A DNA stretch of 64,000 nucleotides from Anisakis pegreffii (Eukaryota > Nematoda > Chromadorea > Rhabditida > Anisakidae): positions 1 through 64,000 of the forward strand of contig JAPYMA010000444.1 of the NCBI GenBank assembly GCA_035041965.1. The letters are read 5' to 3'. The notes below the pieces were generated by a model. It saw only the letters and a list, made by a program, of their open reading frames with translations. It did not search any database and was not told where the DNA came from. Below, in pieces: positions 39,966-52,528 of this stretch. The first letter of the stretch is position 1. Each line of letters opens with the position of its first letter. A program made the translations under genes and the position numbers.

Positions 39966-42637
39966 TCAAATACTTCTCCTCGATTTCACATTTCTATCCA
40001 ATTTATTCGTTTCACTCGTGATTATTTCAACTGAAAACGGAGCAGGCGCAACTTCTGACGAATCATCACATCTGGTTGAGACTTGGGGCGAGTTTGAGCC
40101 TGAGGCTGGAGAGGCACTTATTGATTCCGATTCAGGTTGAGGACGGGATGGAGTTGGGGTCTTGGGATGGATGGATTCCATTTCAGGTTTGGATTCATGT
40201 GAACAAGACGGACTTCGTCGCTCGTTTGTGCATACTGATTGCGATGAAGCATGATGCGCTGTATGCTGCTCGCGTTCTTGTGTCGTTGATCGACAGGGAC
40301 TAGTTTCGTTTGCTTCATTCGCTTCACTGACGGTACTCCTGCGATTTGCGTATCATTAGTGAACGTTTGAAGACAAAACAACAACGATAGCAATAAGGAT
40401 GCTAGTAAATATTAAGTACAGAATAAAGTTCCCGGGCAGTTACGCTGCCCGGGAACTTTCTTCCTAAAAAACTGATAATATATCACTCATAATAATCAGA
40501 ATCTACCTTGACTGATGTTCTACTACTTGAGTTTGTTCATTGCCACTGTCTTGTTGTGACTCGTCTCGCTGCACTGGTGATAAAACTAAGTTGGTTCTGG
40601 AAAGCGGTGGCAGTTTGGTAGCATCCTCATAGCTTGGCAATGCCGGAAGACGATCGTCGTGTCGGAATCGTGCTAAGACAGTCAATAAACATTTTAGAAG
40701 TTATCATCGATGTACAACTGAAATTAACAATAACGGCAGTGCTAATGGAATCACCTCTATTCGGGTGCAGAACATACGGTGGAGGGCCATTATCGTAGAG
40801 CGGAGCAGCCCGGAACGATAGGATGGTTCGTGTATCCTCACATGAAAGCATCTCATTCGCTCGTCGTGTACTTATCGTGGCCGCATGCGTTGATCGTATT
40901 AAATCCTCACGTCGCAGTGTTGTTATCCGGTTTTGAACCTTTATTTCAAGTTGATTTGTGTGCGATCAAAATAGTAATACATAGATAGAAACAAAAACAA
41001 ATGAAGCACCTACCTGCATTCGATGTTTCATTAACAAATACATTGAAACCACCAAAACAATGATCATAATCAGACTGAATATCGTACCAGATATGTCACG
41101 TGTGAATAATTCGTTTCCTTGAATTATCTCCTTGAATATCATGCATAAACGATCATTATTACAATGACCATTCACAAATGAACAGCGTAAAAATAATTAG
41201 CAAAAAACATAACTTAATACCAGCAGAAACTCTGATGGTAAGACCACAAAAAACGATAAAACAATCGCACCTGATCACCGTATCGCTGAAATCTGGAAGT
41301 AGCCGAGGTACGATTAGTGTCGATTTCGCAGTGATAACCCAAGAAGTTCGGGGGGCATACGCACCGTTGCTTCATTTCAGTACCGCCGTTCAGACAGACC
41401 ATTTCTCGACACTCCTCACCCTGGTAGAACGGTACACAGCCACAGTAATCTCGTCCATCAGCGCCTATCAAAACACTCCAAATAACAATTCTCATCGATC
41501 ACTTCACACTTCATTATACCTTTCATCCGTTGTCCTTGATCACAAAATTTCTCGCAAAACTCTCCAAAATACGGCTCAGGACAAATGCAGTGGGCGATAC
41601 CGTTGACTGGATGAGGATATGATCGATAGCCATGATTGAGGCATGCTGCTAGACGGCGACAGTTCTTATCGAACTGCAGTGTGGATGCATACCCACCATC
41701 CACTCCTGAATGATAAACTGATCAAATCACTGGTATGATCAAGTATTCTGTGCTCAACTCAGAATCTATAGGATAGTAGACAGGGACAAATGCTATCCAG
41801 TGGGAGAAGAATGACTTGCTAGGTCCAGCAAATCAAGAGTTTTAAATCAATTCCAGTTTTTCTAAATCGAACTGGACTTGAGTTTAAATGATGCCAAATT
41901 TAAGCCCGAATGAAGTGGAAACAGTTTGAAATGAACAACAGAGAATAAGTAAACACCTCGACAGCCTAAGCAATACGAACGATAACCTTCAAACAGTCAA
42001 TAAATGATAATTACATGAACATAAACAATGACAATACAAAATAATTATGCTACAATACAACATGAATAATCACACGAATAACAACAACATTCAACGACAG
42101 CATCAATCAAATTTCTTCATCTTCACAAATTCTCAATCAACTCATCAAAACGCTAACCTTCACATGCGCACTTCACTCCAAACGAATTGATACCATTTAT
42201 ATTGAACAAAGCTGATGCAGATAGCAAATAATTACCCTCATATACAACACAACCATCCTCATTATTATATTTATTGTTATTATTATTTTCCATATCATTA
42301 TCAGTATCACTGATAACATGACTAGTTGAATCACCCGTATTACGATTGGCATGTTGTCGAGTTGGAGTGTGACCATCTGTATTTACATAGTCAATCACAT
42401 AATCCGACTTCAACTCGGTCCAGTTTTTGACTAACTGTAATTTGTTCGATTATGAATGAGATTATGATAAGGAGCTGGTTGAATGAGGTGTTGAGGAAGT
42501 TACATGAGCGTTTTGAGGGACTGGATGTGCACCGTGGCAGCAGGTGATCGTGAACGTTCGAGGTATCCATAACGGTGCGAACTGAATCGTCGATTGAGTT
42601 GTGCTTGTCGATATGTTCATCGCTGATCTTGCTTCAA
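39966..42637 (-). CDS. Single-pass EGF-like membrane protein with PPxY-type cytoplasmic motifs (5' end unresolved)
   Basis: Exons (minus): 42637 or Met 42620-42504, 42434-42158, 41705-41520, 41464-41271, 41130-41014, 40938-40755, 40672-40507, 40338-39966, all in phase, at least 537 residues. The outer part has an Asn-rich linker, then two Cys-rich modules: CLNHGYRSYP...CICPEPYFGEFCEKFC, and CGCVPFYQGEECREMVCLNGG...CVCPPNFLGYHC, which is a clear EGF signature. A transmembrane helix follows (IFSLIMIIVLVVSMYLLM) with a basic KHR stop-transfer. The tail contains GPPPYV and LPSYED, typical docking sites for WW domains of Nedd4-class ubiquitin ligases, then a Ser/Pro/Glu-rich end. No signal peptide exon was located upstream, so the N-terminus is incomplete. 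I do not recognise a specific orthologue. Intron 7 carries a perfect 15-bp hairpin. Confidence 0.8.
40425..40459. repeat. Perfect 15-bp GC-rich hairpin in an intron
   Basis: AAAGTTCCCGGGCAG and CTGCCCGGGAACTTT surround the loop TTACG. It lies in the last intron of the EGF-like membrane protein gene. The GC-rich stem stands out in AT-rich intron DNA. Confidence 0.9.
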
Positions 42638-44722
42638 CTACAATACTCTTTCATCACTCAAAAATCTCCATTCACATATCTGAACCCCTTCAGAAGTTCA
42701 TCCCAGATTTTGAAAAATCTGACAATACCACGAACAGATCAATCCTCTCAACTTTAATATTCCATGCCCATAACTTGATGAATATTACGCAGTTGGAACC
42801 AGTTCATTACACGAAATTAGCTATTTGCTTACACCTCTCCCGGGTCGCATCAAAATATTGAACTTTGTTGATCATAAGTAAGTATATTTCATATAATGAA
42901 ATGTACAACAATGCAAATTAAAACAAACAAAAAAAACAAAATCCGATATCAAATGTGCATAAAAATACAAATGAAAACATACCAGCAATACATTCTGCAA
43001 TTGATAATAAAATTATTTTGTAAAATAACAATAGAAATATATTCATTTCACATATCATTTTATCAACATAATAATACCAATTAATCAGTTCAAAGCTGTT
43101 CGTCAGTCAATGCCGATTATTGATTCGTTCATTAATTATCAATTAATAACGATTCAATGACGATATTCAAGCGTTCTCTGAAACTATCAATCATTTCAGA
43201 GTCAAATGGTCACGGTTAACGTTCAAGTGCATCACATCTATACATCACTCTACCACATATTCCTTGATCTCATCCATCAATAAAATATAAATTCGGAGCT
43301 GTGAAGAGAGAGGTTCGAATGTATCCAATCTAGGTTACGGCGGAAATTTCGTAGGAAGACAGACTTTATATTGTTTATAGTTCTCTTCGGATGGGGACGG
43401 GGTCGGCTTAATAAGAGCAGAGAGGAGAAAATTACTCGAGGAGAAAAAAAGAGGGAGATAAGGGAATAGCTCTTATCAGTATCTTAGGTTGTTATCACCG
43501 ATAACCAATCACAGATGATATACCAGTTGTTTAATCTTCCAAATGCCTACGTGCCAGATCCCAATATCCACAATCAACACTGAACAATCCTCGTGCTCTA
43601 ACTGTTACTGCATCAGATATCATAAACACAATAAGATAAGATCGGATAATCTAATCGCAAGTAAAGAAAATCGATAAACATCAACTCGCAATCGACATCA
43701 TACGGCTGCATATGAAAAAATATGCAAAGGAATATCTCACATAAAAACGTCGCTTTAGACAATTTGATCTAATTTGATTTGAGGAACTTGACTTAACTTC
43801 ACCAAATTTAAATTCAGTTTGGGCAATTGTTCAGATGTGACTGGAAAATTATGAAACTATAAGGGAATCCAGGTTTTAGGTACCATTAACCACCTTGTCA
43901 CGCCAAATATGTCCACAGGTAAATTCAGGTCCAAGCAAAGCTGAGTTAAAGGTGTGTTCGATTGGGATCAAACCAATGATACTTTAGATTTAGATGAGAT
44001 CATGAAACAGATACAGTAACCGAATAGAACAACAGCAATAAGAAGAAAATATTTGTGATTCTATCCACTTTCACGAGCATATATCTAATTTCACGAATGA
44101 ATCTCACGCCTTGAAGTGTATCACAAAATATTTACGAGTAATCACTGATTCTCACTGAATGAAACGAAATGAATAAATAAATGAAATGAACTGTATTGTT
44201 GATTCAATACCAACAAACACATTTCTTTAGCATAACAAAACATCAACACCAACGTTAAAAAGCCGGAATGCTTGAATATGCACATATGTACGTACATATA
44301 TGTAAACATGAGATATTATTATCATTCAGAATTTTATTAGTATTACTATTATTTTGAATAAGATTAGAACAGGTTTTTGCTTCATGTTTTGTGTGTTGTT
44401 CGTATGTGACATGATGATCGATGTGATTCAATCATTATTCTTATATTACTGTTGTTGATGGCAATAATCATAACAAAATTTTTAAAATGTTATATAAGCA
44501 GCAGAACAACTCCATCGAGTAGTATCAAAATTAATTTATCGAAATTCATTAATCGAATCAACTCAAATTACAATAGATCAAATCAATTCGAAACAACCCC
44601 AACCAAAATAACATCCTCCTCTACCGTTTTGTATCATCTTATTGTAATATAAATAAAAATAACTCTTCATGAGTATTATCTCATCATCAAGTGTTCATCA
44701 AACAAACTGAAGAAAATTGCGC

Positions 44723-44738
44723 GCATGCATGCATGCGA
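44723..44738. repeat. 16-bp alternating purine-pyrimidine palindrome
   Basis: CGCATGCATGCATGCG is self-complementary and strictly alternates purine and pyrimidine, preceded by CG. Such tracts can adopt cruciform or Z-form DNA; no function is shown. Confidence 0.7.
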
Positions 44739-44827
44739 TTTGACGAATTACTAAAATATCCATCACTCACGATAACTATCTACGATTGACTGACTCCTTC
44801 ATTGTTTCATAACAATACTTCAAATGA

Positions 44828-44857
44828 CACCTCTAGCTTTCGACAAAGCTAGAGGTG
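44828..44857. repeat. Perfect 13-bp hairpin
   Basis: CACCTCTAGCTTT and AAAGCTAGAGGTG flank the loop CGAC. It stands alone in gene-poor DNA, with no coding context. Confidence 0.9.
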
Positions 44858-45587
44858 CCTAAAATACCCGACCAAGAAATAATGCAAAATACCAAAGAAT
44901 AACCGAAAAAGCCTTAAAGTAATCCGTCCAGGCATCCACATCCCAAAAGAATGCCCTATACTGACTGATGTAACTCCTGATTCCAAACTGATTCGAACGT
45001 TCGTTATTGACTACTTACTGCTGTTGCCATTCTCACAATACACAATACACACCATTCATCACATCGATAATCTATCAATTTTCAGCTCTCCTACCGAACC
45101 GGTTTTTCAAAATATATTATTAAGCATCTCCAACGTCGTTTATGATACATTATGACTGTCAACACAAAAAAACAAAACAAGCCCCTCGCCCACGACTTAA
45201 CACACACAAACTCCTATCTATGTACCACCAAATTCTCACAAAAAACACACACACTCGCACAAAAAATCAAACTTCCCGTCTCATAAAACCAGATAATAAC
45301 CCATTTAAGAAATCAAAAAAATAAAGCACTCTCTCCAAACAACCCTTCAAAAAAACGAAGAAACTCCATTAAAATGTAACAAAAACAACATAAATGGCAA
45401 AATATGTCCTCGCATAATTGTATTACCAAAAGGAACTTTTCTTTAACCAATCATTAGGATTCACAACCTGAACGACTCCAAAAAAATCGCTAGGAAAGCA
45501 ACTGAACTGCAATCATGCAGATATTATATTATCTCATATTTTTTACCATCCCATTAATAAATCACTTTCGATATGGATCAATTAAAC

Positions 45588-46247
45588 CAGTGGTCCTCAC
45601 GTTCGGGTACTCCATTAACCCTTTTGACGATCTGGTAGGCCGCCGTTATCCCCCTCCTTCGTGATTCAAGAATTTACTATTTCTACGTATGATTCAGATG
45701 GATTCTCATTCTTTTCAGACGTGTTGTATTCACTCTCATAGCTATCGCATGCAAATACCGTTCTCTTCATGAGTTTTTATCATTCACTTCGTCTCATTTC
45801 ACTTCACAGTTCAAATCAATTTCTCATTCTGTAGTATGTAGTATTTACTGGATACTTTGACGAGAGTTGACAGCCGAGACCAACAATAGAGCAATGGAAT
45901 ATTATTGATCAACAACGTTTGACTGTCAAATGATTGATTATAGAGTGTATTTGATAGAACGAGAATTTGACTTTAACTGTTGTGTGAAATGAATGAGAAA
46001 TTATCAGAAGAGAACAGTTTTGGTGATAAAAGCTATGAGAGCGATTGAAACAGCTCGAAAAAGAATGAAAACCCTGTTAAAACGAATGGAAACCCTGTTA
46101 GGCCCTTATGAGCTAAAGATACTCATCAGAAAATAGGAGAATGAAGAGTGTTACCACCCGAAATACTAATTTCCCGACCCCTCCACTACCCCATGACATC
46201 ACCAAATGACCCAAAATGGGTAACTACGCACCCTGTGAGAACCACTG
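45588..46247. mobile_element. Complete 660-bp non-autonomous hAT-type fold-back element (copy B)
   Basis: The ends are CAGTGGTCCTCAC and, inverted, CAGTGGTTCTCAC (one mismatch in 13). AATTAAAC directly flanks both sides (45580-45587 and 46248-46255), an exact 8-bp target duplication. CAGTGGT-type ends with 8-bp duplications are typical of hAT (Charlie-like) transposons. The interior is not coding: two long imperfect inverted arms (about 45697-45838 and 45961-46073) can fold back on each other. It has no transposase, so it would depend on one supplied elsewhere. Truncated relatives lie at 39050-39516, 53612-53818 and 58093-58735. Confidence 0.88.
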
Positions 46248-47749
46248 AATTAAACGATTATCACTTCTAAGAAAACGATCATTATTCACGCCCAGCAAAT
46301 AGCAGATAACACATCGATACCAGATAATTGACATACACCAGATTATGTACAACCGCACGAGATGTGAACGAAATGCGAGCAGAGTAATGATGACGAGACG
46401 ATGAAGCTGATTCGATTAATTCGACAATTCCACAAATTAATTTCAGTTGACAATGAAACTTTTTCGAGTGATTTGGAGAAATTTTTGAGCGCAAAAGTCG
46501 TTTCACAAAAAAAGAACACTTGTTCGCCGATTCATTTTCGAAATTTCTTTCTCATATTTCAAGTTTCATTTCGATAAAACGGTTGACGATGAAGACGAGC
46601 TGTCGAGTTTCATTTTCATCGCAAATGAATGAATAAAAATAAATTTCGCGTCTTCTTGCTTCGTCTAAACCGACTGAATAATCGACTATTCACAAATTAA
46701 CTCAACTAACTTCAATTAACTTCAATCAATGATTAACTCACAATTCAGCTCGAATCGTCTCTGATCAAATTACTGTCGTTCCACCACTCAAGTCAAGTTT
46801 GAATGTCAATGATGAAAAATGTGAAAAATTCAAATCCGGAAAAACAGCTTGAAAAAGACTGTTATCTATCGATCTATGAATATATCAATCAACACTCTGA
46901 TCATACAAATTCACTGAAACATTTCACAAACTAACTCACTCAACAAGTAATAAAATATGCCGTCTGGCAGGTTGGCGGCTCACATCTAGACGACAGACAG
47001 CCGTCAGGCATCATCATCGTCAACAAATAATCGAAACCCTTCCTTCATTCATCAACTCCAATAACAAATTTTTTCACTTTCTCATTATCACCATCACCAT
47101 CTTATATTCGAATCAACTGCCCGCAATATCAGTCATTTAAGCGAATGATTTTAATCAATCACTACTTTACCACACGAATTAATAACATTTCGCAATCAAC
47201 TCAAAACATTAAATTTTATTCAATCGATTCATAAATTCTTCACACAAACAAACTCATCTTACTCAAACTCAACAAAGAGTCTCGTAATCATGTCAAAAAT
47301 ACCTCAAAAACAACAATCCATCACCATTACAATGTCATTTCAACTGATATGATAACGATACATGTAACTGATCAAAGCTTGAACCAATAATCAACAAAAC
47401 GATCACTTATAATAAACCTCAACAACTTACCAAATGATTTGCGAGCGATTTCACTCCGTCGTTCCATCAGAAAGCAGTCATAATAATAACAATAACACGA
47501 GATGAGATAAATCCACCTCTCTCAAAAAGAGGGAATTTAATCAACTGCTCAAACAAATAACAACAGAACTAACTCAAAACAAACCTAATCTATCAACAAA
47601 ACCAAACAAATCCCATTCTAATCCTCAAACACTAAAAAGCAATCACTCCTATTGAACAAATCTACACACTTCAATGAATAACTCCGATTCCGCAATAATG
47701 ATTTATCAGACTCTATTCATTTATGAAAACCTAAAGAATCTCCATCTTA

Positions 47750-47752
47750 TAT

Positions 47753-47787
<35 letters not shown>

Positions 47788-47788
47788 C
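47750..47788. repeat. (TAA)n microsatellite
   Basis: About twelve consecutive TAA/ATA units in gene-poor DNA. Similar to the ATT array in the carboxypeptidase intron, read on the other strand. Confidence 0.85.
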
Positions 47789-50700
47789 AACAATAAATAT
47801 AACTATAATAAGCGGTACAATGCAATAAAAAGCGAAGATTTATAAAAACAATGTAAGATTTCAAGAGAATTTTAAGAAGACGAAAGAAAACAGGAGCAGT
47901 TTTGCAAAAAAAGATGAGCCAAAAGGAGTCAGTCCTTAATCAAACAAGTCCACGAGAATTAATCGCTAAGTCCAAACGAAAACTGAATCGAAAAGCATCA
48001 TCAGTCTAAACAAATCGCTCAATCAAACTAAGCTTTATCGTGTTTGCTAAACCGACGCAACGAAACGAATCCGACGAATGAATTATGCACTAAACTGCTT
48101 GCAAAAAAGTTGATCTGGTTTGCAATTAATACATAGCAGCAAATTAAATGACAAATGATGCACATTGTGGTGATGATGATAGAAGAAATTTGATATGAGT
48201 TAGCAGTATTCACTTTCCATTGATATCAATCATTACTTTCATTCATTTCACTCCGACTTTCTTTTCTTGCACATATTCTCAAGTTTATTCCACATTTGTT
48301 ATTTCTTTATTGTAATAGCTGCGATAAATCGATGTATGGATAAAGGATAACGGAATGTGCGTGTTACTTCATTGCATTTTGTTCGTTCGTTCATTTCGTA
48401 TTGCCTTTGCCGCAATAAACCAATTGAAGACGTTCTATTTGTTGTCTTCTCCAATTGAAATACAATTATGTAATCAATAGATAGATTCACCTTGATCCCC
48501 TCATTGATCTTGATCAGATCTTGTTCAATCACTGATCTCATCTGATCAATCCTATCGTCTCAATATTAATAAACTTATTAAATTTTTTACTGTGCTTTCC
48601 AAGCGATTCATAATTGTTTGTTTTGAAGAACTCATTTAATTTAATCTAATCTAATCTCATTTGATCGCATCACATCATATCATTAACTGATCGAGGTGAT
48701 AAAAGATATGATAATGAAAATGATGACAGAAACTCAAAAATAAGGAGGTATCAGTTAAAGTCGAATGTGATAAGCGATAAAAGATAGTGAGGCGAACGAA
48801 GGACGGACGGATGGAAGGAAGGAAGTGTTTTGCGTGTTCTGCATGATATGGGTTGAAATGAATGAGCGGATGTGGACATAGTTGTATAGGGATAAAGATA
48901 AAGATACATCAAAAACAAATGTTGTTATGATAACCATAGTCCGGTAACAAAAAAACTGGTTCATTTGGTTGGCAGTGACATACATCAGAGACAAATACAT
49001 GCATCGAGCGGAGCATTTATCGAAGGGATGCGATATCCTCTATAGATCAATGTGACACACAGAAGCGTTGCATTTGAACGCAAGCAACCAACCAAGGGTA
49101 TCTATCCATTGTCGTTATTTTGGATGGATACAGCAGAGATAGCTTAGCAAAATCCAGAACAACAGAGCGTGTGGATTGCATCTGTTGCAAAGAGGAATTA
49201 GAACAACAACAAGAAGATGAAGCTATGCTAAAGCAGCACTAAAATAAAAATAACTGCATGACTTGAAGCAATGAAGTAGTAATTCTGCGTTCATCACATA
49301 GTTATTACGCTCAAACTTGTGTCTGTTGTGATATTTCAATATCTGTCGATATCACATCAATCAATCAACTCCCCACTCTCTTCATATTCTCATTTGTGAA
49401 TTATTTTCACAAATCAGTATCAATTATTTTTATTCATCAGCATTAATCCTCAATCACAAACAGCAATAATAATTAATATTCTCGTACCTTTAAGAAAGTA
49501 ATAATCCTCATAATGATGAGTATTGACTAATAAAAATGATCAACCACAACAACAACAACAACACAAAAGAAATCAACTCGTCAGTGCAGATGAGCACTCA
49601 AATTGCTCAATCGCACCATTGCCCTAGGCGATAGAAAATGACTGCTGGTAATTGTTGATATAATTGTTAATTGTTATTTAAATATGTCATTCATTCAGCA
49701 AACTTCAAATTATACGATATTCATATACTACACAATATCCAACTCTTAGAAAATAAACGAGAAATAATTCGTCTCGTGTGAAATGCACGTGCAATCGATA
49801 TAAATAATGAAATAATGCAAGAGGAGGATAAAAGCTCTTGCATCCAACGTTGAGTTGATTCGGGAATTCGAAAATGACTTTTACTTCAGTTAATTTAATT
49901 TTACATATCCAAAGATTTACGACACTGCTGAGGAATATAATGCGAAAGAAGATTGCGAAGAGACGAAAAGTATTCTCCAATTTGCATTCCCCTATGGAGA
50001 ACGAAACACTTTCAATTTGCAACTGCAAAAGATAAAAAAACAAACCAAAACTTTTCTTATTCACATAACATCGTTCATATGCAAATAAATCACCAACCAA
50101 TTGCATCGTTCTCATATTATTTCTTCTCTCAATCGACGAACATCTCAACAAAAAAAACAGACTGCCTGAATCAATCATTCAAATATTCAACCAAATAACA
50201 AAACTACTCAGCCAACATAAGCTATATCTCCACCTTCATCAGAACCAATCATATTCGTAAATTCTTTATCACTTATTAATATGAACATGATCGTTCCATT
50301 CCAGTCAACAACATCATAATTTATTCATTCCGCACGCCTATTTATCCACTCAATTAATCTTCATTAATCCGACAACACTGATGATTAATAATCATAAATG
50401 TTCACAATATGCGTATCTTGAAAATGAGTCAAACTCAGAAGTTGTCTTCAATTGTTGTCACCTGTCTACATGAAGCAGGCATCAGTTCCAAATATGATTT
50501 CAATACTAACTCGTTGAAAATCTTTTATGCCACAAAACAAATTCACAAAAATATGAATACTAGACGTACTATCGCACAGTCAAATTTCATACAAATTGAT
50601 GAGCAATGATTAAGAAAACACCGGTTATTAATACCAGTGTATTATAACGATTACATTATGTTATTATCAACTGAATATCGCAATTAATACAATCGCGCGA

Positions 50701-50861
50701 TATTGAATATCACTAACAATCGAAAGATTAGTGATAAACGTTATTTATTAACGAATTTAGTTATCGCACAATGATTCATAATAGAATAATTTCAAATCTT
50801 ACAAATTATATGTTAGAATTAATATCTTTTAGGCACTTTGGTATTATATTCATTATCAATA

Positions 50862-52528
50862 TTATTTACAACAATGTGCAAATAATTTGCCCTGTTCACA
50901 TTTGGCATCTTCAGGGCAGAATTGATCGTCACAAGACTTGCCCAGTATGGTCATCATCCAACCACTGCCTCGATCCATTTTGACCGGTTTACCTGACTTG
51001 CACACTCCCTCATACTCCCTGGCGAACAACTCTGCAACCATTGGTTAGCCATTAGATACTTCCCAAATGAGACAGTGCTAAAAGCTGACGGTAGTCGGTC
51101 GATTCCAGGGACTCTGCACATACGTCAGAAAGTTATCGGGCAGTTATATCTCTTGTAATAATAGGCCATGAAACGTATCAATCTCGACGATAACACCAAC
51201 AAATTATCACTCCAACTACTCAGATTACTGTCAAGAAAATGAGTTAACGCTAATAAACCTTCTTCTTTCGTTGGACAGCACAGACCCATGAACGCCATCA
51301 TTTTACACTGGTAGCCGTTAGGGCATTTGTCCTCTCGCATGCCCGCACAAACCAGTTGCTCTCCATTGCTGTCCTCGGCTGGTTTCTTTCCGAGAGCACA
51401 TGCGCCTCGATCAGCTATCAAAAAAATACAATTATCATCATCATGGTGCATAAAATTCGATAAATTTCAGCAATTTTTCAAACTATTTGTTGGTATTCAT
51501 TGTAGAAATGAGAATGATACTGACGCATTTTGCAATTTTGTTCACAGTTTTTGATGGTTGTGAAACGGTTTGCATTTCCACCGCATCCCGTGTACTTGAA
51601 CGACAGACAAATGCCGCTCTTATCGTCGTGCCACCACTAAAAACACCCATTGCATCAATAAAATAAAAAATTTTTTGTCGACAGGTGGCAAAACACAAAA
51701 TTTCAGTGCAATTGAAGAATATGAAAAAAACTGCCAATGAATAAAAGGCAATGGGAATGGAACCATTATCCACTGACCGCAACACTCGGCTTCACGCCTC
51801 CTTCCTGTGTACACTGTGTTCCTTTGTCCAACGGTAGCTGACATTCCGTTCTATCGGCATCACTTAAAAATTCTAGTTGAAATTTGTTTCCGTAGCAAAA
51901 AATCCCGAGCATTTGAAAGTTCCAAAACAGAAACCCTAAACATTTCAAAACGGGGTCCCGAAATTGGTAACGTTGACTAACCGAACGATGAGAAAAATTT
52001 CTCTGGTCAATATCATTCGACAGATTTGAATCCTTCAAAGGGATTATGATGCATCACTCTCTACAATTCCTATCACCTTCATCACTATTAATCATGCATG
52101 CTATCGCACTTTTGACTCGCCCAAACACTGTCTTATCCGAATTTACATTCACACATACGTTTCCATTAAAAGAAACTGAACTATTGCTCACCGATACGTT
52201 CGAAGCAATTCCACACATTCAAAAATATTATTTTATCACTGCTTCAAGAATTTCGTGTCCTTCGAAACTACAATACCGTATTGTAAATGCTATCGTTCAA
52301 ACAAAACCCTATTGTCATCGTTAATTAAGTGCAGATATTGAATGAATGATTCACTATAGAGAAACGAATCAACGATTAGATAAATAATCCACTGAAGAAT
52401 AAATATCAAACAAATATTTACAACAAGTGTAGAGAATGCACCAAAAAAATGGCCAAATCAACAAACCCCAAACAAATCGAAGCAGCAAGTAGTAGAGCAG
52501 CTAACGAGAATTGTTGCATTGAAGCCAT
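50862..52528 (-). CDS. Secreted Kunitz + lustrin-type cysteine-rich protein, paralogue 1
   Basis: Exons (minus): 52528-52467, 51862-51778, 51636-51525, 51414-51259, 51031-50862, giving 194 residues. Exon 1 is a signal peptide ([16 protein letters not shown]). Exons 2-3 form one Kunitz (BPTI) domain with six Cys: [34 protein letters not shown]. Exon 4 is a lustrin-like Cys-rich module ([24 protein letters not shown]). Exon 5 is a related module ([24 protein letters not shown]-stop). Kunitz domains usually inhibit serine proteases, but the residue after the second Cys (P1) is Thr, not Lys/Arg, so trypsin inhibition is not expected. Extracellular; such proteins occur in nematode cuticle or secretions. 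Same exon plan as the gene at 57870-59812. Confidence 0.88.

Larger units (their letters stand above)
42638..50861. other. 8.2-kb gene-poor region
   Basis: AT-rich, no supported coding exon. It contains the complete fold-back hAT element (45588-46247), a 13-bp hairpin (44828-44857), a 16-bp alternating palindrome (44723-44738), a (TAA)n array (about 47750-47788), and a purine-rich stretch with short inverted motifs near 43380-43500. The missing 5' exon of the EGF-like gene may lie at its left end. Confidence 0.55.

Noticed and set aside
40118..40393. Alternative last-exon frame of the EGF-like gene ending in NLNRNQ
   Set aside because: It is out of phase with the preceding exon. The other frame (40338-39966) has a proper CGCAG acceptor and restores phase.
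43300..43500. Purine-rich stretch with ATAAGAGC / GCTCTTAT motifs, considered as another MITE
   Set aside because: The inverted motifs are only 8 bp and I saw no terminal boundaries or flanking duplication.
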